Origin: Smithella sp.
Lineage (GTDB): Bacteria > Desulfobacterota > Syntrophia > Syntrophales > Smithellaceae
Direction of reading: 5' to 3'
Length of the DNA stretch: 64,000 nucleotides
Assembly (NCBI GenBank): GCA_007244375.1
Contig: SCVW01000046.1
Location: 1-64,000, forward strand
Shown in pieces: positions 34,946 through 42,060 of this stretch (the first letter of the stretch is position 1; each line of letters opens with the position of its first letter). The position numbers and the translations under genes were made by a program. Under the pieces are notes generated by a model. That model was not told where the DNA came from and made no database searches. It saw only the letters and a list, made by a program, of their open reading frames with translations.

Positions 34946-35068
34946 AAATTTCAAAAACGAAGTATATTGAAATTTGCAAGTCGAACAATCCCGCCATAAG
35001 CTGAGGGTATAATACCCCGCCCCTTGGGGCGGAATTAGGGTCCAAGGCTTGCCTTGGGGTTCATACCC
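34946..35068. repeat. REP-like cluster of tight GC hairpins
   Basis: Within a 571 bp non-coding gap (34705-35275) lie nested inverted repeats. AAATTTCAA (34946-34954) pairs with TTGAAATTT (34967-34975), followed by GGGTAT-A-ATACCC (35005-35017). CCGCCCC (35017-35023) pairs with GGGGCGG (35026-35032). CCAAGGC (35042-35048) pairs with GCCTTGG (35051-35057). A last ATACCC at 35063-35068 can pair with the GGGTAT. The pattern resembles RAYT-associated REP elements; no RAYT gene is in the window. The remainder of the gap shows only a CTGTAGCAAC tandem repeat. Confidence 0.55.
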
Positions 35069-35245
35069 GTGATTTTAAAGTTTCAGAAAATCTTCCACTT
35101 ATCGCATAGAGATGTTTCAACGGTGACGCTAAAGAACGTCTTCTGTTTTTCTTACGATAAGCGCATTTGTTTTTGAAGATGGTAAAATATAAATCATGTC
35201 TTATTGTATGTCAAGAGTAAATATGAAGTAAGTATCACTATACTT

Positions 35246-35265
35246 CTGTAGCAACCTGTAGCAAC
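35246..35265 (+). repeat. Two tandem copies of CTGTAGCAAC
   Basis: The 10 bp unit CTGTAGCAAC occurs twice in tandem, ~85 bp upstream of the xseA ATG. It could be an activator or repressor half-site pair on one helix face (10 bp period) or a chance duplication. Confidence 0.5.
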
Positions 35266-35295
35266 TGATTTTGGATTGACCATTTCGGTACTAAA

Positions 35296-35390
35296 TTCAA
35301 TCTTGTTTTACCCTGCAATATCTGGTAGTTCACAATGCAGGATTATACAAATGGAAGAAATTCTTACCGTTTCACAACTCAATAATAACA
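35296..35390 (+). repeat. xseA leader and 5' coding end, duplicated at 41165-41256
   Basis: This segment spans the xseA leader, Shine-Dalgarno, start codon and first ~13 codons. Its first 48 bp match 41165-41212 at 43 positions, and the stretch GTTTCACAACTC within the coding part recurs at 41235-41246 with similar flanks. CCTGCA (35312-35317) and TGCAGG (35336-35341) can pair and would cover the xseA ribosome-binding site. Confidence 0.75.
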
Positions 35391-36682
35391 TTAAGTTTCT
35401 TTTGGAAGAAACATTCGGGTCTCTTTTGGTGGAAGGTGAGGTTTCCAATCTGCGGCGACCGCAATCGGGACATGTATATTTTACCCTGAAAGATGATAAA
35501 AGTCAGATTAATGCGGTTTTTTTCCGCCAGTTTGGTGTCTATAAAAGAAAAATTGATTTTGAGTTGGAGGAAGGCTTAAAAATTTTGTGCCGGGCGCGTT
35601 TGAATGTTTATCTGCCACGCGGAGATTATCAACTGGTTATTGAATCGGTGGAACCTCTCGGTGTCGGTGCTTTGCAAAAAGCGTTTGAACAACTGAAAGC
35701 CAAACTTGCAGCAGAGGGGTTATTTGACGAACGCTACAAGAAAAAGCTTCCGTTCCTGCCCAGGAAAATCGGTATAGTGACTTCTCCTACCGGTGCGGTG
35801 ATGAAAGATATTTTAAAAATAACGAAAAGACGTTTTCCTGTTGCTGATATATTAATTGCCCCCGTAAGGGTGCAGGGTGATGAAGCGGCGACTGAAATAA
35901 TCCAGGCTCTGCGCAATTTACATTCTTTTGGCGGCGTTGAAGTGATTATTGTTGCCCGGGGCGGCGGTTCTTTGGAAGATATATATTCTTTTAATGATGA
36001 AGCTCTGGCACGTGAAATTTTCAAATCTTCAATACCCATAGTTTCAGCAATCGGCCATGAAACCGATTTTACAATTTGCGATTTTGTGGCGGATTTGCGT
36101 GCGTCCACACCGTCTGCCGCCGCGGAATTAATTGTGCCGGAATGGATGGAATTGATAACGAAAATTGATAACATAAAACAAAGACTGATAAATGTTTATA
36201 ACCGCTACCTTAAAGATAAAAAAGATACAATTGTCGGATTGCAGGAAAGGTTAAAAGATCCGCGCCGTTATATGATTAATTTACAGATTCAACTCGATTA
36301 TCTCAGAGAAAGACTGAAGGCGGCTTTGTATCAAAAAAAGCAGTATTTGCATAACGGTTTAAGTCAACTAGATTTGCGTCTCCGGCATCAAAATCCGGCA
36401 AGACGAATCAGTGAAAAAAAGATCTTATTAAAAAATGTTCAGGAAAGTATAAATAAAAATATTTCATATCGTCTGACGGCGCTTCATGAAAGGCTTCGGA
36501 AAAATTCTGCTGTTTTGCAATCCTTGAGTCCACTGGTCGTTTTGCAAAGAGGATACAGCATTACACGCAGTGTGCCTGGAGGTGTAATTATCCGTCAGGC
36601 GGACGCTTTAAATATAGGTGATGAAGTTAATGTCCAGCTGGCAAAAGGTAATTTTGAAGCAGAAGTAAAAAAAATATCTTAG
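35351..36682 (+). CDS. xseA: Exodeoxyribonuclease VII large subunit
   Basis: The large subunit of ExoVII, a metal-independent single-strand exonuclease. The protein is 443 residues. An N-terminal OB-fold (VEGEVSNLRRPQSGHVYFTLKD) is followed by the catalytic domain with IGIVTSPTGAVMKDIL, VIIVARGGGSLEDIYSFNDEALAR and SAIGHETDFTICDFVADLRASTPSAAAEL, then long coiled-coil helices and the C-terminal PLVVLQRGYSITR. ATG 35351 is chosen since MEEILTVSQLN matches the family N-terminus and AGGA is 8 bp upstream; the frame opens at 35276 without a ribosome site. First gene of xseA-xseB-ispA-dxs. Confidence 0.95.
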   Translation: MEEILTVSQLNNNIKFLLEETFGSLLVEGEVSNLRRPQSGHVYFTLKDDKSQINAVFFRQFGVYKRKIDFELEEGLKILCRARLNVYLPRGDYQLVIESVEPLGVGALQKAFEQLKAKLAAEGLFDERYKKKLPFLPRKIGIVTSPTGAVMKDILKITKRRFPVADILIAPVRVQGDEAATEIIQALRNLHSFGGVEVIIVARGGGSLEDIYSFNDEALAREIFKSSIPIVSAIGHETDFTICDFVADLRASTPSAAAELIVPEWMELITKIDNIKQRLINVYNRYLKDKKDTIVGLQERLKDPRRYMINLQIQLDYLRERLKAALYQKKQYLHNGLSQLDLRLRHQNPARRISEKKILLKNVQESINKNISYRLTALHERLRKNSAVLQSLSPLVVLQRGYSITRSVPGGVIIRQADALNIGDEVNVQLAKGNFEAEVKKIS

Positions 36683-36778
36683 TAATTCTGAATTTGTTGT
36701 ATGTAATAAGATGAATTCATTAATGCGCTTATCCTGCATGGTCGGGACTTATCCCGTTTATCGGGGTCAGGAGTAATT

Positions 36779-37009
36779 ATGGCAAAAGAAAAATTTGAAG
36801 ATGCTTTGGAAAAACTGGAAGATATAGTGAGAAAAATGGAAGCCGGAGATATACCGCTGGAAGAAGCCTTAAAATCTTTTGAAGAAGGGGTAAGGCTCAT
36901 TCGTTTTTGTTCGGCTAAACTGGAAGAAACCCAGCGACGTGTTGAGATACTGCTGGGTAATGAAGATTCCTTAAAAGTGAGAAATTTTCAGGATGAAGAC
37001 AGTAATTGA
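36779..37009 (+). CDS. xseB: Exodeoxyribonuclease VII small subunit
   Basis: A 76-residue all-helical protein with the XseB signature FEDALEKLEDIVRKMEAGDIPLEEALKSFEEGVRLI. Several copies wrap around the coiled coil of XseA to form the holoenzyme. GGAG precedes the ATG. Its end overlaps the start of ispA by 17 bp, indicating translational coupling. It is separated from xseA by 96 bp, more than usual, yet in the same direction. Confidence 0.95.
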   Translation: MAKEKFEDALEKLEDIVRKMEAGDIPLEEALKSFEEGVRLIRFCSAKLEETQRRVEILLGNEDSLKVRNFQDEDSN

Positions 37010-37904
37010 AAATGAATTATTCTTAAAAGCATATCTTCAGGATCGGCAAAAAATTGTGGAAGAAGCGCTGGAGCGTTATCTTCCCGGTGAAAATAAAACA
37101 CCGGCTGATATATATAAAGCCGTTCGGTACAGTGTCTTCAACGGAGGGAAACGTATCAGGCCAATTCTTTGTCTGGCAGCGGCAGATGCAGTCGGCGGGG
37201 ATCTGGGGCCGGCTATACCGGTTGCCTGTGCATTGGAGTTGATTCACTCCTATTCTCTTATTCATGATGATTTGCCGGCAATGGATAACGACGATTTCCG
37301 GCGAGGCAAGCCCACCTGCCACAAAGTTTTTGGAGAAGACGTAGCCATTCTTGCCGGTGATGCGTTGCTTACCGAAGCGTTTGTTCTTTTATCACGAACG
37401 GAAAAAGTGAGGCTTTCCGCGGAAAAACGTATAGCAGTCATTCAGGAAATTGCTCAGGCTGCCGGAATTGACGGCATGGTTGGCGGACAGGCTCTGGACG
37501 TGCTTTCAGAAAAATTTGCATCTGAAGAAAAAACTCTCCGTGAAATTCACCGGCGTAAAACCGGCGCATTGATTGTTGCAGCGGTAAGATCAGGAGCGAT
37601 TATTTCCAATGCTTCCAAAGAAAAAATTAATGCTCTGGCTGAATACGGAATAAATGTGGGATTGGCTTTTCAAATAGCGGATGATATTTTGAATGTGGAA
37701 GGAGACCGCGAATTAATGGGTAAAGAAACAGGCAGTGATGCAGCCCGCGGCAAATTAACCTATCCGTCTTTAATGGGGTTGGAAAAGGCGAAAGAAAAAT
37801 TGGCAAAATATATAGATGCGGCGGAAGTTAGTCTTTCCGATTTTGATGAAAGGGCGCGACCGCTGATTTCGATTGCGCGTTATGTAATGGAAAGAAAATC
37901 GTGA
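36993..37904 (+). CDS. ispA: Farnesyl/geranyl diphosphate synthase
   Basis: A 303-residue trans-prenyltransferase condensing DMAPP and IPP. Substrate motifs are LIHSYSLIHDDLPAMDND (first Asp-rich motif DDLPAMD) and FQIADDILN (second, DDILN). Also present are GGKRIRP for IPP binding, GQALDVL and MGKETGSDAARGKLTYP. The two extra residues in DDxxxxD mark the bacterial type II/FPP class. The gene overlaps xseB and precedes dxs, the common clustering. A MITE-like element separates it from dxs. Confidence 0.94.
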   Translation: MKTVIENELFLKAYLQDRQKIVEEALERYLPGENKTPADIYKAVRYSVFNGGKRIRPILCLAAADAVGGDLGPAIPVACALELIHSYSLIHDDLPAMDNDDFRRGKPTCHKVFGEDVAILAGDALLTEAFVLLSRTEKVRLSAEKRIAVIQEIAQAAGIDGMVGGQALDVLSEKFASEEKTLREIHRRKTGALIVAAVRSGAIISNASKEKINALAEYGINVGLAFQIADDILNVEGDRELMGKETGSDAARGKLTYPSLMGLEKAKEKLAKYIDAAEVSLSDFDERARPLISIARYVMERKS

Positions 37905-37909
37905 GCTAT

Positions 37910-38057
37910 ACCAATTCTAAATCAAAGCGCTATTTTTGTTGGTCCCGATGAATCGGGATTGTCGGCTCAGCGTGTGTGTAATACGCTTCATAGTTTACCC
38001 GGCGCATGCCGTGCCTTCGCCTAGCCGCCTCAATATCATCTTTGATTTAGAAATGGT
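37910..38057. mobile_element. MITE-like palindromic element between ispA and dxs
   Basis: Terminal inverted repeats 37910-37927 and 38040-38057 (ACCAATTCTAAATCAAAG versus ACCATTTCTAAATCAAAG on the other strand) match at 17 of 18 positions and bound 148 bp with no coding capacity. Inside is a second hairpin, TCCCGAT-GA-ATCGGGA (37943-37958), and a GC-rich stretch unlike the surrounding genes. Size, terminal repeats and lack of genes fit a miniature transposable element. No clear target duplication was seen. The dxs ribosome-binding site starts 17 bp after it. Confidence 0.65.
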
Positions 38058-38087
38058 CTTAATTATATTGTTAGAAAGGAATTGGTT

Positions 38088-39992
38088 TTGGTAAAACAGC
38101 TAAAAACAGTAAATTACAGTGTTTTGCAAAAAATAGAACATCCTGCGGATATCCGCAAACTCAATATAGCCGAACTTAATACTCTGGCGAAAGAAATCAG
38201 AAGTTTGATTATTAATACAGTGGCAACTTCCGGCGGTCATTTGGCTTCATCTTTGGGGGCAGTGGAACTGACTCTGGCGCTTCATTATGTTTTCAATACA
38301 CCTCAGGATAAAATCGTTTGGGATGTGGGTCATCAATCTTATGCACATAAAATTATAACAGGACGCAAAGACAGATTTTTCACTTTACGCAGACAAAACG
38401 GTATTAGCGGATTTCCCAGAAGGGAAGAGAGTGTTTATGATGTTTTTAATGTCGGACACAGCGGAACCTCTATTTCTGCAGCATCCGGGTTTGCCGAGGC
38501 CGGAAGCTTAAAAGGTGACAATAAAAAAATAATAGCCGTTATCGGTGATGGTTCCATGACTACAGGAATGGCTTTTGAAGGTTTGAACTGGGCAGGCGAT
38601 CGCGAGAAAAATATGATTGTGGTTTTAAACGACAATGAAATGTCCATTTCTCCGAATGTAGGCGCGCTGTCCTCTTATTTAAACCGTCTGATGACCGGCA
38701 ACGCTTTAACCAAGCTCAGAATAAACACAAAGAAGTTGCTAAAAAAAATTCCCGGTGTTGGTAAGTATTTAATAAAATTGATTCAGCAGATAGAAGAATC
38801 GTGGAAAACCCTGTTTGTTCCGGGAGCGCTTTTCGAAGAAATGGGTTTTACTTATGTCGGGCCGCTGGAAGGTCACCGTCTGAATCATCTCATTAAAAAT
38901 TTTGAGAATGTCCGGGGATTTCCGGGACCGGTACTCGTTCATGTTGTCACCAAAAAAGGCAAGGGGTACGAATTTGCCGAAGAAGATCCATTAGGTTTTC
39001 ACGGAGTGGCACCCTTTGATGTGGAAACCGGTCAGACTATTTCTTCGCAGTCGGATATTCCCTCATATACGAAAGTATTTGGAGACACTCTGGTAAAATT
39101 GGCGCGTGCCGACTCTGGAATTGTGGCGATTACTGCCGCGATGTGTGAGGGGACCGGTCTTAATCAGTTTTCTCAGGAATTTCCCGACCGTTTTTACGAT
39201 GTAGGCATTGCGGAGCAGCACGCCGTAACCTTTGCGTCGGGTCTGGCGATAGAAGGATTGAATCCCGTCGTTGCTATTTATTCGACTTTTCTGCAAAGAG
39301 CCTACGATCAGATTGTAAGCGATGTATGTATGCAAAAGTTGCCGGTCGTTTTTGCCATTGACCGCGGCGGACTTGTTGGCGAAGATGGTGCCACTCATCA
39401 GGGTCTTCTGGATTATTCTTATTTGCGTTCCATTCCCAATATTATTGTAATGGCGCCTAAAGACGAAAATGAACTGCAGCACATGCTGAAAACAGCTGTT
39501 GGCTGCGGCTGTCCGGTGTCGTTGCGTTATCCGAGAGGCAAGGGTGTGGGTATCGATTTAGATGGCGAACTGAACACTTTGGATATTGGCAAGGGCGAGG
39601 TACTGAAAGAAGGTTCAGATCTGGCAATTATTGCTATCGGATCGGCTGTGAATCCTGCTGTGGCTGCGGCAGGGAAGCTTTCAAAAGAGGGAGTGAATAT
39701 CAAGGTTATCAATGCCCGTTTTGTCAAACCTCTTGACGAAGAACTTATTTTGAAAACAGCAGTAGCGATTAAAAAAATTATTACAATTGAAGAGAACGTT
39801 ATCCAGGGCGGATTCGGCAGTGCTGTTCTGGAATTACTGGCTGGAAAAAATGTGACCGGCGTTGTGGTAAAACGGTTGGGTATTCCCGATGAATTTGTCT
39901 GTCACGCCACACAGGCCGAGCAGCGCCACAAGTACGGCCTTGATGAAAAAGGGATTATTCTGGCTGCAAAAGAAATGCTTTTAAAGAAATAG
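38088..39992 (+). CDS. dxs: 1-deoxy-D-xylulose-5-phosphate synthase
   Basis: A thiamine-diphosphate enzyme condensing pyruvate and glyceraldehyde-3-phosphate, the first step of the MEP isoprenoid pathway. It has ~634 residues. It shows SGGHLASSLGAVELTLALHYVF, VWDVGHQSYAHKI, GHSGTSISAASG, the ThDP/Mg motif GDGSMTTGMAFEGLN...NDNEMSISPN, and the transketolase C-terminal half with DVGIAEQHAVTFASGLA and RGGLVGEDGATHQG. TTG 38088 is preferred because AAAGGA lies 7 bp upstream; TTG 38082 is too close. With ispA and ispH in the neighbourhood it gives an isoprenoid block. Confidence 0.95.
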   Translation: MVKQLKTVNYSVLQKIEHPADIRKLNIAELNTLAKEIRSLIINTVATSGGHLASSLGAVELTLALHYVFNTPQDKIVWDVGHQSYAHKIITGRKDRFFTLRRQNGISGFPRREESVYDVFNVGHSGTSISAASGFAEAGSLKGDNKKIIAVIGDGSMTTGMAFEGLNWAGDREKNMIVVLNDNEMSISPNVGALSSYLNRLMTGNALTKLRINTKKLLKKIPGVGKYLIKLIQQIEESWKTLFVPGALFEEMGFTYVGPLEGHRLNHLIKNFENVRGFPGPVLVHVVTKKGKGYEFAEEDPLGFHGVAPFDVETGQTISSQSDIPSYTKVFGDTLVKLARADSGIVAITAAMCEGTGLNQFSQEFPDRFYDVGIAEQHAVTFASGLAIEGLNPVVAIYSTFLQRAYDQIVSDVCMQKLPVVFAIDRGGLVGEDGATHQGLLDYSYLRSIPNIIVMAPKDENELQHMLKTAVGCGCPVSLRYPRGKGVGIDLDGELNTLDIGKGEVLKEGSDLAIIAIGSAVNPAVAAAGKLSKEGVNIKVINARFVKPLDEELILKTAVAIKKIITIEENVIQGGFGSAVLELLAGKNVTGVVVKRLGIPDEFVCHATQAEQRHKYGLDEKGIILAAKEMLLKK

Positions 39993-40039
39993 CATATCTT
40001 ATGGTTGGCAGAAATTCTAATTTTTCCCACCCGAATTAT

Positions 40040-40924
40040 TCAATACCTTCTAAGCCATTCCAGGACTTTGGGAAAGTGATCATTCGGGGCATCTTTATGC
40101 GTCATCATGGAGACGTGGTTGTAATCATGCAAGTTGCCGTTTTTTTTGCTGAGTACCATAAAGTCTTTTATATGATCACCTGACTCCATCATAAAATTCC
40201 AAACATCCTTGTAATGGCCCAGACAGGCGTCATCGATTGCTGCGATATAAAGCGTCGGTGGCAGATGGACCTTTTTTGCCGCCTCGCCGTAGTCAAATCC
40301 GTCGGTGGTATCGACCCACTTTTTTGACCATATCCATACATCAGTACCGTGTCGCATTCCTGCCGATTCATCGTCTCCCAATCCCAGCATGGTGGATGGG
40401 AAATACCCGTGTTTTTTCACTAATTCTCTGCCGAGCCGGCAGTAAACATGATTAATCTGGAAAAGGCGGTCCATATTGAGAACACATATTCTGCGTTTTG
40501 CGCCGAGATATACAATTGATTTAACGAGATTCCTGTATTTGGGGAAGCGTAATAAGGTCGAGTGGGTTAAGACTCCACCCCATGAATGGCATACCCAACG
40601 CTGCGGAATATTGCCGCGGAGCGATATTATTTTTTCAACAAAGGCAGGAATGTCTTCGGTAATCGCCTCGGTTTGGCCGTATTTGGAATTGGCATTAACA
40701 TGAGGTGTGCTTCCGCCTCTGCCGCGCACGTCTCCCACGTAAACATCGTAACCGTGTCGGGCCAAATAGGGGCCTAGTCCGGCACGTCCCGAATCCGAAT
40801 AACAGATCTTCCCGTTTTCAACTGCACCGTGCAGCATGAAAACAGGCGGCCCGTCTTTATCTATACAGATATGTTTAAGATGAATACTGTCGATGGAATC
40901 AATCGGAATCATTAATGACTTCAT
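40040..40924 (-). CDS. Alpha/beta hydrolase
   Basis: A ~294-residue alpha/beta-hydrolase of the lipase/thioesterase type. It shows the oxyanion strand FMLHGAVENGKI, VYVGDVRGRG, nucleophile elbow CHSWGG (Ser in the GxSxG-like HSWGG), a charge-relay Asp in YIAAIDDACLG, and the late HDYNHVSMM with the probable catalytic His. No signal peptide is seen from the ATG at 40924, which is preferred over 40966 because AAAGGTGAG lies just upstream. Substrate unknown. It interrupts the dxs-tlyA series on the opposite strand, which suggests later insertion. Confidence 0.8.
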   Translation of the reverse strand: MKSLMIPIDSIDSIHLKHICIDKDGPPVFMLHGAVENGKICYSDSGRAGLGPYLARHGYDVYVGDVRGRGGSTPHVNANSKYGQTEAITEDIPAFVEKIISLRGNIPQRWVCHSWGGVLTHSTLLRFPKYRNLVKSIVYLGAKRRICVLNMDRLFQINHVYCRLGRELVKKHGYFPSTMLGLGDDESAGMRHGTDVWIWSKKWVDTTDGFDYGEAAKKVHLPPTLYIAAIDDACLGHYKDVWNFMMESGDHIKDFMVLSKKNGNLHDYNHVSMMTHKDAPNDHFPKVLEWLRRY

Positions 40925-41164
40925 CTTTAACTCACCTTTTACAGGTTTCATAGATAATATCACCAAAACGAAAGACTATTAATAAAGGTGCAGAACTCAA
41001 TATTCAAATTCTTCTATTATTATAATAAATATTGGAAGCTGTTACAATAAACTTTAAGCTTCTTGGATAAGTCTTGCTCCGCTTTTTTCTGGTGTCTTGT
41101 CACTTTAATTCAGTTCAAAGATATAGGAAACAATACCATAGTTAACTTTTCCTTGCATGTCTTT

Positions 41165-41256
41165 TTCAATCTTGTCTTACATTGTAATATCTGGTAGTTC
41201 ACAATTCAGGATAAACGAATAAATATTTATTGTAGTTTCACAACTCGATGATAAAT
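41165..41256 (+). repeat. Degenerate second copy of the xseA leader, upstream of tlyA
   Basis: The segment repeats 35296-35390 (43 of the first 48 bases identical, plus the GTTTCACAACTC block at 41235-41246) but has lost the xseA start codon and reading frame. It lies in the otherwise empty 380 bp gap between the hydrolase and tlyA (40925-41304). Best read as a partial duplication left by a rearrangement. Confidence 0.7.
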
Positions 41257-41304
41257 AATAATATCAGAAAAACATGGCTGATAGTTTTCAGAATACGTAA
41301 GTTT

Positions 41305-42060
41305 ATGACTGCTCAAAAAATCCGCCTGGACAAATTGCTTATTGATCGCGGGGTGGCACCTACGCTGGAGCGCGCACGTGCGCTGATTTTGGCCCGCGCT
41401 GTTAAAGTTAACGATGCCTATCCGGATAAAGCGGGAGAACTGGTTCCTGCCGATGCGGAAATACATATAAAGGGCGAAGACAATCCCTATGTGAGCCGCG
41501 GCGGATTGAAATTGGCCGGAGCCTTGAAAGAATTTGGGTTGAATGTTGAGGGAATTGTAGCCCTTGATGTAGGAGCTTCCACCGGAGGTTTTACGGACTG
41601 CCTTTTGCATTCGGGCGCAAGAAAAGTTTACGCTCTTGATGTTGCCTACGGCCAGCTGGCTTGGAAACTGCGCGAAGATAAGCGGGTTATTGTAATCGAA
41701 CGCACTAATATCCGTTACTATGATGGTGCTGATCTGGATGAACGAATTGATTTAGCCGTGATTGATGCTTCTTTTATATCTTTAAAAGTCGTTATTCCTG
41801 CGGTTTTGAAATTCTTGGGCGACGTGGCCGGTATTCTGGCATTGGTAAAACCTCAGTTCGAAGTCGAAAAAGGAGAGGTGGGTAAAAAAGGAGTCGTCAG
41901 CGATCCTGATCTTCATGAGCGTGTTCTGCGGGACATCAGCGCGTTTTGTGAATCTTTGAATTTGGAAGTTCAGGGAACCTGCGTCTCACCTGTTCTGGGA
42001 CCCGAAGGCAACAAAGAGTTTTTCATTCTGGCACGAAAGAAGCGTAAAAATGGAAATTAA
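41305..42060 (+). CDS. tlyA: TlyA-family rRNA methyltransferase / hemolysin A-like
   Basis: A ~251-residue protein with an N-terminal S4 RNA-binding domain (KIRLDKLLIDRGVAPTLERARALILARAVKVN) and a C-terminal FtsJ-like SAM methyltransferase domain (VALDVGASTGGFTDCLLHSGARKVYALDVAYGQLAWKLR, then KPQFEVEKGEVGKKGVV). TlyA of mycobacteria 2'-O-methylates 16S and 23S rRNA. ATG 41305 gives the family N-terminus; the frame opens 57 bp earlier in the repeat remnant. It overlaps the next gene by 11 bp, so they are coupled. Confidence 0.9.
   Translation: MTAQKIRLDKLLIDRGVAPTLERARALILARAVKVNDAYPDKAGELVPADAEIHIKGEDNPYVSRGGLKLAGALKEFGLNVEGIVALDVGASTGGFTDCLLHSGARKVYALDVAYGQLAWKLREDKRVIVIERTNIRYYDGADLDERIDLAVIDASFISLKVVIPAVLKFLGDVAGILALVKPQFEVEKGEVGKKGVVSDPDLHERVLRDISAFCESLNLEVQGTCVSPVLGPEGNKEFFILARKKRKNGN

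Noticed and set aside
35734-36174. Minus-strand 146-codon frame inside xseA
   Set aside because: Antisense shadow of the conserved catalytic domain of XseA.
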